Positions 1 through 8,572 are shown, counted from the first letter of the stretch. The stretch is DNA of 21,841 bases from Bacteroidota bacterium (GCA_023409675.1 JAEYRC010000397.1:1-21841); one strand, 5' to 3'. Program-made: numbers and translations. The notes: generated from the letters alone by a model not told the origin.

Positions 1-66
1 GTGCTCGACCTGACCAGTTCAACAGTGGAAAGTATTTTGTCGCGAATGATTTCAAAACATCCTTAG
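1..66 (+). CDS. nuoM: NADH-quinone oxidoreductase subunit M, C-terminal end (partial)
   Basis: The first frame is open from base 1 and stops with TAG at 64-66, giving a 21-residue tail that begins VLDLTSSTVESILSRM. Only this tail is in the window. The assignment to NuoM rests on position: nuoN begins 13 bp later on the same strand, and nuoM directly precedes nuoN in almost all nuo operons. The tail itself is too short to identify by sequence, although an amphipathic helix ending in a lysine-rich tip is usual for NuoM of Bacteroidota. Confidence 0.65.
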   Translation: MLDLTSSTVESILSRMISKHP

Positions 67-79
67 GAATTACAGAATT

Positions 80-1459
80 ATGAATGCAATTATTTTTTCA
101 GCGATTTGGGGGGTGGTAATGATGTTCAGCGGACTGCTTAAACGCGGTCAGGGCACCAGTCGCATGATGGCTGTCATCGGCATGGCCCTGTTATTTATCG
201 TGAACCTGCTGGAACTCGACGGGCATCGCTTTGTGGATATTGATGTGCGCGGCATGCTGGCGTTCAGTACATACAGTTACCTGTTCAACGCGGTGATCTT
301 TGGCTGCACCCTGTTGTATTTTATCCTATCCGGCGCTGACCTGCGCCGTTCAGGCCGCGATGTGGGTGAATATTTTGCATTGATGTTCTTCATCATGTGC
401 GGAGCCAGCATCGCTACCTCCTTCAACAATATGCTGATGCTTTTCCTGAGCATTGAGATCATATCCATACCAACCTATATTCTTGCAGGTATCGACAAGC
501 GTAACCTCAAAGGCAATGAAGCCGCACTGAAATATTTTTTGATGGGCGCGTTTTCCACCGGCATCATGCTAATGGGTATAGCGCTGATCTTTGGCGCGAA
601 AGCCAGTTTCAACCTGCAGGTCATAGCGGCGGGCAATGAAACACTTACCCCACTGATGTCGGTAGGTATACTGCTGCTGTTGTTTTCCATGGCATTCAAA
701 GTATCAGCGGCGCCCTTTCATTTCTGGACTCCGGATGTGTATGATGGCGCGCCCGCTTCGATCACTTCCTTCATGGCCACGATCGTAAAAATTGCGGCCT
801 TTGCAGCATTCTATCGCCTGTTCCGCAACACCTTTGGCTCGGCTCAGGATCACTGGTTCATCATTGCCGCGATCATCACCGCGCTAACCCTCTTCATTGG
901 AAATATAACAGCTGTATTTCAGCAAAGCGTCAAGCGCATGCTGGCCTATTCCAGTATAGCGCAGGCAGGTTTCATGCTCTTTGCCATAGTATCGATGAAT
1001 CAGCGTGCCGATGAAGGCATCCTGTTGTATGCGCTGGCTTACAGTTTAGCTACCATCGGCATCTTTGCCGTGCTGGTTCGGCTGAAGGACTATACTTTCG
1101 ATGGATTTAACGGACTGGCAAAACACCATCCTGTACTGGCAGCAACCAATGCCGTATTTCTACTGTCGCTGGCAGGAATTCCCTTAACAGCGGGTTTTAT
1201 GGCCAAGTTTTATATGCTCACCGCGGCGCTTCAAACCGGTAAATTATTATGGCTGGTGATCATTGGTATTATCGGGGCGGCGATCAGCGTATATTATTAT
1301 TTCCGGGTCATCCAGGCGATGTATTTTAAAGATGGCGAAGCACAGGATATTCCGCATTCAGGCGGACTGAATGCCATGCTAATTGTACTGGCCGGACTGA
1401 TTGTGTTCATCGGAATCTTTCCCGAATCGGTTCTGGGCTTTTTGTACTATTTCCTTTAA
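80..1459 (+). CDS. nuoN: NADH-quinone oxidoreductase subunit N
   Basis: A 459-residue membrane subunit of respiratory complex I, one of the three antiporter-like subunits that couple NADH:quinone electron transfer to proton pumping. It is hydrophobic throughout with about 13-14 predicted membrane segments. The family's key charged residues are visible: the glutamate in FLSIEIISIPTYILAG (about residue 125), the lysine of ALKYFLMGAFSTG (about 153), the lysine in ATIVKIAAF (about 237) and that of AGFMAKFYML near residue 378. Length is normal for NuoN. The ATG at 80 lies 13 bp after the nuoM stop, which fits the operon's end. The TAA stop is the first triplet of the downstream 142-bp repeat, so the gene ends inside the repeat boundary. 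Confidence 0.95.
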   Translation: MNAIIFSAIWGVVMMFSGLLKRGQGTSRMMAVIGMALLFIVNLLELDGHRFVDIDVRGMLAFSTYSYLFNAVIFGCTLLYFILSGADLRRSGRDVGEYFALMFFIMCGASIATSFNNMLMLFLSIEIISIPTYILAGIDKRNLKGNEAALKYFLMGAFSTGIMLMGIALIFGAKASFNLQVIAAGNETLTPLMSVGILLLLFSMAFKVSAAPFHFWTPDVYDGAPASITSFMATIVKIAAFAAFYRLFRNTFGSAQDHWFIIAAIITALTLFIGNITAVFQQSVKRMLAYSSIAQAGFMLFAIVSMNQRADEGILLYALAYSLATIGIFAVLVRLKDYTFDGFNGLAKHHPVLAATNAVFLLSLAGIPLTAGFMAKFYMLTAALQTGKLLWLVIIGIIGAAISVYYYFRVIQAMYFKDGEAQDIPHSGGLNAMLIVLAGLIVFIGIFPESVLGFLYYFL

Positions 1460-1882
1460 TGACGGGGTAGGGTGATAATACGTTAATAATGCAAATACAT
1501 TTCCCGCAGATTTAGCAGATTTTGGCTGATTTACGCGGATCTTCGCGCATGTTTTGCAGGATGATATAATATCCTGCACGCCATTACAGGTCTGCCCTTA
1601 ATGACGGGGTAGGGTGATAATACATCAATATTGCAAATACATTTCCCGCAGATTTAGCAGATTTTGGCAGATTTACGCGGATTTTCGAGCATGTTTTGCA
1701 GGATGATATAATATCCTGCAACGCCATTACAGGCCTACCCTTAATGACGGGGTAGGGTGATAATCCGTCAATAATGCAAATACATTTCCCGCAGATTTAG
1801 CAGATTTTGGCAGATTTACGCGGATTTTCGCGCATGTTTGCAGGATGATATTATATCCTGCAACGCCATTACAGGCTTGCCC
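1456..1882 (+). repeat. Three tandem copies of a ~142-bp non-coding repeat
   Basis: Three nearly identical units lie head to tail at 1456-1597, 1598-1740 and 1741-1882. Each starts TTAATGACGGGGTAGGGTGA. Each then has a run of about four GCAGATTT-like words spaced 10-11 bp apart, followed by an imperfect hairpin of the form GCAGGAT-8 nt-ATCCTGC (1556-1577, 1698-1719, 1840-1861), and ends near CGCCATTACAGG. The first unit contains the nuoN stop codon. There is no open reading frame that would explain conservation. The remaining 1883-1990 shows nothing clear beyond a weak promoter-like box before the next gene. The function is unknown; the hairpins could act in transcript ends. Confidence 0.95.
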
Positions 1883-1990
1883 TTTTACCGCTTAGCCAGA
1901 AAATATTCCGTTTAGCCTTCTATCGCGTAAACCGCTATAAAGCCGGCTGATTTTTTCCACAAAACCCGGCATATTTCGTACTTTTCCACA

Positions 1991-3268
1991 GTGAACTTCA
2001 AAGACAGTTTTCAACTCGCGCTCAAAACGGTCAGGTCGAATAAACTTCGTACAGGCATAACCGTTACCATCATCGCATTTGGCATCATGGCTCTTGTAGG
2101 CATACGCACCGCCATAGAAGCTATGCAGCAGAAATTTGTTGAAAGCTTTTCTTCCATGGGCGCAACCGGCTTCACGATCCGTTATACCGAACCGCGTTTC
2201 TTTGGCAACCGCAACACAGAGGTTAAGAAAGAAGAGAAGGGAAAGCGAAGGGAGAAGAAATCCAACCTGGGTCAGCCCATCACTGAAATGCAGGCTGAAC
2301 TGTTTAAAGAGACCTATAACTTTCCGGCTAGTGTAAGCCTGTACCTCTTTGGCTCACGCGATGCGGTGGTATCGCAGGGCAGTCGCAAATCCAACCCCAC
2401 TACACGGGTTTACGGCGGCGATGAAAATTACCTGCAACTTAATGGTATGGATCTTTCGAATGGACGTAACCTTAACGTGCTGGATGTGGAAAGCGGACGG
2501 AATGTGTGTATCATCGGGTCAGATATTGTCAAGCGTTTTTTCAATGGCAACCCGGATAAAGCGGTAGAGCAAATCATAAAGGTCAACAATATACCTTACC
2601 GTGTTATCGGTACCCTTGTCGAAAAAGGCACGGCCATGGGCATGAGCCGCGATAATGTGATCATCAGTTCGTATCCGAATATCCGGCGCTTCTTTAATTC
2701 GGGCAGCGAATCATCTTTCCAGATCATGGTGAAGGTGAATGAACTGCAGCATATGGATGCGGCGATCGGGGAGGCTACCGGAACGTTCCGGCCAATCCGG
2801 AAGGTTGCCACTACAGAGGAAGAGAATTTTTCGATAGATAAGAGCGACAGTTTTGTGGAGATGCTGCTGAGCCAGCTCGGTTACCTCACCGGGGCAGCCC
2901 TGGTGATTGGGTTTATTACCCTGGTAGGAGCCGCTATCGGCCTGATGAACATCATGCTGGTAGCAGTAACCGAACGCACCAAGGAAATAGGGCTGATCAA
3001 AGCGGTGGGTGGGAAGCAGGCGGCTGTTCGCCGGCAATTTCTGCTCGAATCGGTGATCATCAGCCTGATTGGGGCCTTCTTAGGCGTTATTCTGGGTGTG
3101 GTGGTCGGCAATTCCTTTGCCCTGGTCATGAATACCGGCTTTGTATTGCCCTGGCAATGGATGATCATCGGCATTGTCATCTGTTCGGTAGTGGGATTAC
3201 TGGCCGGACTATACCCCGCTTTCAAGGCCGCCCGGCTGAATCCGATCGAAGCCCTACGTTACGAATAA
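1991..3268 (+). CDS. MacB/FtsX-family ABC transporter permease
   Basis: A 425-residue inner-membrane permease of the MacB type. One membrane helix (about 20-42) follows the family N-terminus LALKTVRSNKLRTGITV, then comes a large periplasmic core domain (about 45-280) and a C-terminal FtsX domain with three helices (about 293-320, 345-375, 385-408). It ends in the signature YPAFKAARLNPIEALRYE. The loop ERTKEIGLIKAVGG is the usual site that contacts the ATPase. The start is a GTG; the homology-like N-terminus begins right there, so a later start is unlikely. A lysine/glutamate-rich insert lies near residue 78-92. No ABC ATPase or membrane-fusion partner is adjacent, so the partner must be encoded elsewhere and the exported substrate cannot be told. 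A TACTTTTC box ends 4 bp before the start. Confidence 0.9.
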   Translation: MNFKDSFQLALKTVRSNKLRTGITVTIIAFGIMALVGIRTAIEAMQQKFVESFSSMGATGFTIRYTEPRFFGNRNTEVKKEEKGKRREKKSNLGQPITEMQAELFKETYNFPASVSLYLFGSRDAVVSQGSRKSNPTTRVYGGDENYLQLNGMDLSNGRNLNVLDVESGRNVCIIGSDIVKRFFNGNPDKAVEQIIKVNNIPYRVIGTLVEKGTAMGMSRDNVIISSYPNIRRFFNSGSESSFQIMVKVNELQHMDAAIGEATGTFRPIRKVATTEEENFSIDKSDSFVEMLLSQLGYLTGAALVIGFITLVGAAIGLMNIMLVAVTERTKEIGLIKAVGGKQAAVRRQFLLESVIISLIGAFLGVILGVVVGNSFALVMNTGFVLPWQWMIIGIVICSVVGLLAGLYPAFKAARLNPIEALRYE

Positions 3269-3697
3269 ACCCTTGAATAGGTAATTATAACCTTGTTTTT
3301 ATTGATTCGCATCTTCTGCAGAATACTGAATTAAACCCTCAGTATTGTGCTGACCGCACACGCATAACAGTGGAAATTCCCGAACTGATTCCCATTAATC
3401 CGTAGTGGCAATACAAAAAAATCACCTTAATTCTCCGGTTTTGATTCACTCATTTATTAAATTCTACTGTAAATATTTTAATGATGAATTTTAAGGCGTA
3501 AATGGATTTTTTATATATTCGATCCCGGGTTTTAAAGGTTAACTGGTTAGGATGCGAAAGATTTCTGACGGGACAGTCCGGAACGGTATTTCAGCGCTTT
3601 TTTCTTCCATGTTTTTTTACGACTCCATGCGCCATAAATTATTTGGCCATGTAATAAAATCCTTATCTTGTGAGCCCTTGAAAAAAAATTTTCCCGT
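3269..3697. other. Intergenic stretch without a supported gene
   Basis: AT-rich DNA between the permease and the exbB promoter. One hairpin is visible, AATACTGA (3322-3329) with TCAGTATT (3339-3346) and a 9-nt loop, but no T-run follows it, so it is at best a weak terminator for the permease gene. A 63-codon open frame at 3552-3743 runs through the exbB promoter box and resembles nothing known; it was not called. Confidence 0.6.
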
Positions 3698-3705
3698 TAT
3701 TTTTG
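3677..3705 (+). promoter_or_regulatory. Candidate promoter of the exbB-exbD-exbD-tonB operon
   Basis: TATTTTTG at 3698-3705 is an exact match to the Bacteroidota -7 consensus TAnnTTTG. A CTTG at 3677-3680, 17 bp upstream, can serve as the -33 element. Transcription would start near 3710, giving an AT-rich leader of about 85 nt before exbB. The -33 part and the spacing are less than ideal. Confidence 0.45.
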
Positions 3706-3795
3706 AACAGGTGAAAAGTTTTTTAAGTAGAATTGTACGGTAAACATTTATTCGCAACAACGTAAAAATTCAAAACAAAATTTAAAACAAAAATC

Positions 3796-4659
3796 ATGGC
3801 AGACATTAAACCAACTGCAACTACTGCTTCCAAGAGTAGCACATCTGTTCAACCTAAGAAGACGACCAATAATATATCGTGGATAGCACCGGTATTGTGT
3901 CTGCTGGTAGGTTTTGTAATCTGGCGTTTTGTGATGGGAGATCCATCAAACTTTACTCATCCTGATCCGGCTGGTGGATTCTGGCCCAAACACGAAGGTC
4001 CTAAAGGCGGTTTCGTAAAAATGTATGAAGGTGGTGTGGTAGTACCTGTACTGATCTCCTGTTTCCTGATCGTATTGGTATTCTCCGTTGAGCGTTTCCT
4101 GACCATCAGCAAAGCAACCGGAAAAGGTAATATCGCTGAATTCATCCGCAAAGTACAATACCATCTTGCCAATAAAAATGTTGACCAGGCAATTGCTGAG
4201 TGCGACAAACAAAAAGGCAGCGTAGGTAATGTTATGAAAGCGGGTCTGCGTAAATACAAAGAAATGATCGGTAATACTGAACTCGACACTGATCAGAAGG
4301 TTTTGAATATTCAAAAAGAAGTTGAAGAAGCTACCGCTCTGGAACTGCCGATGCTGGAAAAAAATCTTGTATTCTTATCAACCATGGCATCAGTAGCAAC
4401 CCTGATCGGTCTGTTAGGAACGGTAATCGGGATGATCACTTCCTTCTCGGCCCTGGGTGCTGAAGGTGGTGGTAACGCTGCCGCTGAACTTTCCCGCGGT
4501 ATCTCTGAGGCCCTGTACAATACAGCTCTGGGTATCGGTTCATCAGCCCTGGCGATCATCTTCTACAACATCTTCACCACGAAGATCGATGGTATCACCT
4601 ACGGTATTGATGAATCAGCTTTCACGCTGACACAAAGCTTTGCTTCTCAGTACAAATAA
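3796..4659 (+). CDS. exbB: ExbB-type proton channel of the TonB system (MotA/TolQ/ExbB family)
   Basis: A 287-residue inner-membrane protein that forms the pentameric proton channel of the TonB energy-transducing complex. A Ser/Thr/Lys-rich start (1-27) leads to a first helix (about 29-47), an extra one compared with the three-helix E. coli protein. A second helix spans about 78-98, a cytoplasmic helical domain follows, and the paired channel helices lie near 190-215 and 240-260. The conserved TLIGLLGTVIGMITSF and LSRGISEALYNTALG motifs of the MotA/TolQ/ExbB domain are both present. It is the first gene of the operon. Codon use is well biased and the frame is clean. A 13-bp-stem hairpin follows the gene and separates it from exbD. 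Confidence 0.93.
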   Translation: MADIKPTATTASKSSTSVQPKKTTNNISWIAPVLCLLVGFVIWRFVMGDPSNFTHPDPAGGFWPKHEGPKGGFVKMYEGGVVVPVLISCFLIVLVFSVERFLTISKATGKGNIAEFIRKVQYHLANKNVDQAIAECDKQKGSVGNVMKAGLRKYKEMIGNTELDTDQKVLNIQKEVEEATALELPMLEKNLVFLSTMASVATLIGLLGTVIGMITSFSALGAEGGGNAAAELSRGISEALYNTALGIGSSALAIIFYNIFTTKIDGITYGIDESAFTLTQSFASQYK

Positions 4660-4670
4660 GTTAAAAAAGA

Positions 4671-4710
4671 AAATAAACTCCGGCAGCGTATGGAAAACCG
4701 GAGTTTATTT
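4671..4710 (+). terminator. Intra-operon hairpin between exbB and exbD
   Basis: A perfect 13-bp inverted repeat, AAATAAACTCCGG (4671-4683) with CCGGAGTTTATTT (4698-4710), closes a 14-nt loop. The right arm ends TTTATTT and the left side is A-rich, so the hairpin could stop transcription partly in either direction or protect an exbB-only transcript. It sits in the 79-bp gap between exbB and the first exbD, inside what otherwise looks like one operon. Confidence 0.75.
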
Positions 4711-4738
4711 CATCTTATAAGAAAGGAAAAAATCAACT

Positions 4739-5413
4739 ATGCCAGCAATTAAAATTCCAAGGAAAAGTACGATGGTGGATATGACCGCCATGTGTGATGT
4801 TGCCTTTCTGCTGCTGTCTTTCTTCATCCTCACCACAAAATTCAAACCTGCTGAAGCCCTTACAGTTACTACTCCTAAATCGGTAGCAACCCAGGTGGCG
4901 GAAGAAAAGGATGTGGTGCTGATCACGATGGATAAAGATGGTAAAGCCTATTTTTCTGTTTCAGATGATGCTACGGATGAGAAGCTCACCATAATTGAAG
5001 AAATCAGCAGCCTGCGTAACCTCAACCTCACCGATCAGGAGAAAAACGCGTTTGTTCGCGCCGGCTCCTTTGTTGGTGTTCCCTTCAATCAACTGAAATC
5101 GTATCTCGCCCTGTCATCCGAGGATGCAAAGAAATTTGCTGCACCCGGAATACCGGTCACCGATTCAGCTAACAATGAAATGAAAGACTGGATGCGCGCT
5201 GCCAATTCCGCCTTTATGGGAAAGAGAATGAACCTGATGATCAAAGGCGACAATGAAGCGAAATATCCTGCTTTCAAAGGCATCATTGATGCGTTTAAAG
5301 CCAATGATATTTTGAAATTTCAGATGATCTCCGATCCGGAAGGCGTTCCTGCAGGGTCTGAACTGGACATCAAAACCCGGTCCCGTGGCGGTGCTGCTCC
5401 GGCTGAGGAATAA
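4739..5413 (+). CDS. exbD: ExbD/TolR-family biopolymer transport protein, first copy
   Basis: A 224-residue protein with a short cytoplasmic start, one membrane helix (about 17-36) and a periplasmic domain, the form of ExbD/TolR. The helix carries the essential proton-carrying aspartate, D20 in TAMCDVAFLLLSFF. It should work with ExbB to energise TonB. It is longer than E. coli ExbD (about 141 residues), with a central insert around 60-130, and ends in a low-complexity RGGAAPAEE tail. The stop codon lies within a perfect 13-bp tandem duplication of CTGAGGAATAACA (5403-5415 and 5416-5428), a probable slippage scar. Confidence 0.92.
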   Translation: MPAIKIPRKSTMVDMTAMCDVAFLLLSFFILTTKFKPAEALTVTTPKSVATQVAEEKDVVLITMDKDGKAYFSVSDDATDEKLTIIEEISSLRNLNLTDQEKNAFVRAGSFVGVPFNQLKSYLALSSEDAKKFAAPGIPVTDSANNEMKDWMRAANSAFMGKRMNLMIKGDNEAKYPAFKGIIDAFKANDILKFQMISDPEGVPAGSELDIKTRSRGGAAPAEE

Positions 5414-5453
5414 CACTGAGGAATAACATTTATCACTCGAAAAATAATGTATT

Positions 5454-5999
5454 ATGGCAGAATTAGATACCTCGGGTGGCGGTCATAAGAAAAAAGGACC
5501 GGGCGTAAAGAAAGGAAAGAAACTATCGACCAGGGTTGACCTGACCCCGATGGTGGACCTGGGCTTCCTGCTCATCACCTTCTTTATCTTTACCACCACC
5601 ATGAGCCAGCCTACGGCAATGCGGTTATTCCTGCCAAAGGATACCGAAAAGCCGGAAGAACAAAATAAAGTAAAGGAATCCGGTGCGCTCACCTTCCTGC
5701 TCGGTAATGATAACAACATCTTTTATTACGAGGGAACCCTTGATCCTACCGGGTCGAACTTCCAGTCGACTAATTTTAAGGATGTTCGCGATATCATTAT
5801 GACCAAGAAGCGCAGCACCAACCCGGAAGACTTTGTGGTCGTGATCAAACCCGGCCCTATGTCGACCTATAAAAATACCGTTGACCTGCTCGATGAAATG
5901 ACCATCAACGACGTTAAGCGCTATGCCCTCGTGGATATCGCTGAAGTTGAACTGGGCCTGGTTCAGGCCTCGGAAGGTGGCCAGCCGGCGGCACAGTAA
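5454..5999 (+). CDS. exbD: ExbD/TolR-family biopolymer transport protein, second copy
   Basis: A 181-residue second ExbD. A lysine- and glycine-rich cytoplasmic start (7-23) precedes STRVDLTPMVDLGFLLITFF, with the functional aspartate at D35 in the single membrane helix (about 32-52). The periplasmic part is unlike that of the first copy. It starts 40 bp after the first exbD stop and 72 bp before tonB. Paired unlike ExbD proteins in one tonB operon are common in Bacteroidota; because ExbD acts as a dimer inside the ExbB pentamer, a mixed pair is possible but not shown. Confidence 0.92.
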   Translation: MAELDTSGGGHKKKGPGVKKGKKLSTRVDLTPMVDLGFLLITFFIFTTTMSQPTAMRLFLPKDTEKPEEQNKVKESGALTFLLGNDNNIFYYEGTLDPTGSNFQSTNFKDVRDIIMTKKRSTNPEDFVVVIKPGPMSTYKNTVDLLDEMTINDVKRYALVDIAEVELGLVQASEGGQPAAQ

Positions 6000-6071
6000 T
6001 TTTATACGTATTTGCGGCATTTGCCGTATGGAATTTTACCCTTGTTGCATCTTATATTAAATCATTAACAC

Positions 6072-6899
6072 ATGGACGTCAATAAAATAATGCAGGCCGA
6101 CATCCTTGATATCATCTTCGATGGTAGAAACAAGGATTATGGCGCTTACCAGTTGCGTAAGGGCTATAACCGCCGGCTGATCATCGCGATCTCTACCATG
6201 GCCGCGGTGTGTTTACTGGCTTTCCTGGCTTTCCTCTTCTCCGGACAGGGGAATGATGATCAGGCCAAAGAAGCCATCGTTATTCAGGAGGTTCAGCTCG
6301 AAGAGATCAAAGAAGAACGCCCTGAACCACCACCGCCACCACCACCACCAAAACCACCAGATCCACCCAAAGTGGAAATCACTAAATTCACTCCCCCCAA
6401 AATCGTAAAAGATGAGGAAGTGAAGGAAGATGAGAAACCACCGGAAGTGGAAAAACTGGAGGAAACCAAGATCGGTACCATCACCCAGGAAGGGATTAAA
6501 GACCTGGGCATTGTAGCCCCTCCCGTTGAAGACGCCGGAAAAGGTGTGGTTGAAGCGCCTAAAAAAGTGGAAGAAGACTGGGATAAAACCTTTACCAAGG
6601 TGGAAATCGAGTCGGAATATCCCGGAGGCCGCGCCGCATGGATCCGCTTCCTGATCAAAACCCTTAGCTACCCACAGGTAGCCCAGGATAATGAAATTCA
6701 GGGTACAGTAGTTGTTCAGTTCATCGTGGATAAAGAAGGCGTAGTGAGTGATGTTGCCGCCATCAGCGGTCCTGAAGAACTTCGCAGCGAAGCTGTTCGC
6801 GTAATCAAACGCAGCGGTAAATGGACGCCTGCCGTTCAGAATGGACGGAAAGTGAAATCCTACAAAAAACAACCGATCGTTTTCCGACTGGAACAATAA
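6072..6899 (+). CDS. tonB: TonB energy transducer
   Basis: A 275-residue TonB. Residues 1-33 contain the Bacteroidota-type start with FDGRNKDYGAYQLRKGY, followed by one membrane anchor (about 35-58). A glutamate/proline-rich stretch including PEPPPPPPPPKPP (about 86-98) then spans the periplasm. The C-terminal TonB domain (about 185-275) has the SEYPGG start, the IQGTVVVQFIVDKEGVV strand and a VIKRSGKWTPAVQNGRKV segment. TonB carries the energy from ExbB/ExbD to outer-membrane receptors, here probably SusC-like or siderophore transporters encoded elsewhere. It is the last gene of the operon and is followed 21 bp later by a strong terminator. Confidence 0.94.
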   Translation: MDVNKIMQADILDIIFDGRNKDYGAYQLRKGYNRRLIIAISTMAAVCLLAFLAFLFSGQGNDDQAKEAIVIQEVQLEEIKEERPEPPPPPPPPKPPDPPKVEITKFTPPKIVKDEEVKEDEKPPEVEKLEETKIGTITQEGIKDLGIVAPPVEDAGKGVVEAPKKVEEDWDKTFTKVEIESEYPGGRAAWIRFLIKTLSYPQVAQDNEIQGTVVVQFIVDKEGVVSDVAAISGPEELRSEAVRVIKRSGKWTPAVQNGRKVKSYKKQPIVFRLEQ

Positions 6900-6920
6900 T
6901 CTCCAATTGAAATCATATCA

Positions 6921-6954
6921 AAATCCTTCCTCTTCAACGGGGAAGGATTTTTTT
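6921..6954 (+). terminator. Rho-independent terminator of the tonB operon
   Basis: AAATCCTTCC (6921-6930) pairs perfectly with GGAAGGATTT (6941-6950) around a 10-nt loop, and a T-run continues to 6954. It lies directly after tonB, so it ends the exbB-exbD-exbD-tonB transcript. Confidence 0.9.
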
Positions 6955-7023
6955 ATTCCCTGAATTCAAATATATAGGGTTGTATCACGTTGTAACCCTG
7001 ATTTCTCACCCTAAATCCATCCC

Positions 7024-8572
7024 GTGAAACTACTGCATGCCGCCCTCGCCGGAGTTATTTGTTTATTCAGCCACGCCATACGCGCGCAAACGATAACCAT
7101 TGAACAGACGACGAACAATGGCTGGTATTCCCTGGGTAACTTTACGGATGAGATGATGGATTATTCGATGTACCAGGGCCTGGGTCAGACCTTTACCGCC
7201 AGCTATCCGATGCACCTGCAAAGTCCTTCAGTTCCAGACACCCTTCGTGTCAAAGCCGGGAAATGTTGTCCTGGAAATCTATTCCTGCGATAATATGGAG
7301 ACATTTACCACACTGCTCGCTTCAACCCTGCCTTATCCGGTTACCGCAGACTGGAACGTCATTCCGGTAGATCACCTGAACATTACCCTTGAACAGGGAA
7401 AGGTCTATGGATACAAGATAATACCTCAACCCGGACTAAATACCAATGTTTATTTCAACTCTTCCAAAATCTATGGCGCGGGAAGGAGTTTTGTCTTCAC
7501 CAGCAATAACACCATTATGGTTGGCGGTGACCTAAGCTTCAGGGTAACCGGAACCATTGCTTCAGTAGCAGCGTATTCGCAGGCCCAGACGAACGGCACT
7601 GCCTTAAAGCTTGAAAACCGTTATGACGGTGGAGAAACCAACCTCTACAGTGAAGCCGGTATTCTCTTTGCGCACAACACGGGAGGAACCCTGGCCGACC
7701 TGCGCTTTCACCTGCAATCGGTTCAACAGCCCGGATCGGTGGAAGTCAGTCTGTACAGAACTTCCACCTTACTCGGTTTTGAACAATACATAACCGCACG
7801 TACGATTGATGTAACGGCGGCAGGCTGGCAGCAACTTGACCTGCATGATCTGCATATTCCCCTCACAACAGGTACGAATTACGGTGTTGTCATCCGGGCG
7901 CTGCCGGGCTTTTCCGGATTTATTAGTACTGCCCCCAATACCATTGCCACCGCCAACACCTATGCTTATTCAAATGGCTACCCTTCAGGAAATGGTTCTT
8001 TTATTTATACCAATGCAGACCTGGCGCTGGTTGCCAACGTCTTTTTCAGCCTGCCCGTTCAGATGGGTCCGCTTACTGCCCGCGAAACCGGAGGACAGGT
8101 ATGGGTAGAATGGAAAACCCTCTCGGAGCAAAACAGCAGGTCATTTGCCATAGAGCACAGCAGGGATGGAAAAAGCTGGCAGGAGATCGGCCGTGTAGCG
8201 GCAAAGGGTCAGTCGGCCGGGCCCAGTGCCTATCAGTTCCGTCACAGCGACCCGGCTGCCGGTAAACAATATTACCGGCTGGCGCAGGAAGACCTTGATG
8301 GAACGGTTACCCGCTCCGAAATCGTTGCACTGGTGGTGGGTAAACAAGTCCAACCCCTGCTGCAATTGCTTAACAACCCGGCTACCGTCGGCATAATCCG
8401 AATACAGCTCAACGCGAAGGAACCGGTTGCCGCGGCACTGTACAACGGACAGGGAAAACTGCTGCAGCGCCGGCAGTTGCAGCCTGGCTTCAATGAATGG
8501 ACGATTCCCGGTACGGGCAGGGGAGTGTACCTGCTGCGCACGCCCACCCAAACCTTGCGCGTAATGCGATAA
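7024..8572 (+). pseudogene. Type IX-secreted protein with C-terminal sorting domain, broken by a single frameshift
   Basis: Two overlapping frames together make one protein of about 515 residues. The first (7024-7293, GTG start) has a signal peptide ending HAIRAQ and then a beta-rich start with GLGQTFTASYPMHLQS. The second (open from 7247 to 8572) goes on with VSKPGNVVLEIYS and carries two jelly-roll-like segments. Its end is a type IX sorting domain with NGQGKLLQRRQLQPG and RGVYLLRTPTQTLRV. Removing one C near 7222-7225 (AGTCCTTCAG) joins them smoothly as HLQSLQFQTPFVSKPG. No homopolymer or slippery heptamer is present, so this is a mutation or a sequencing error more than programmed shifting. 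The protein would be exported and then anchored at or released from the cell surface. The cargo function is not recognised. Confidence 0.8.

Noticed and set aside
1456..1882. CRISPR array
   Set aside because: Whole 142-bp units are repeated without unique spacers, and no cas gene is near.
3552..3743. 63-codon plus-strand frame before exbB
   Set aside because: It covers the likely exbB promoter box, lies in AT-rich DNA and has no recognisable feature.
6213..6896. Long minus-strand open frame of 227 codons across tonB
   Set aside because: It mirrors the well-supported tonB gene, is full of F and W runs caused by the proline and glutamate codons on the other strand, and resembles no family.
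7247..7293. Programmed frameshift in the secreted protein gene
   Set aside because: No slippery heptamer, stem-loop or pausing signal is visible at the junction; mutation or sequencing error is simpler.
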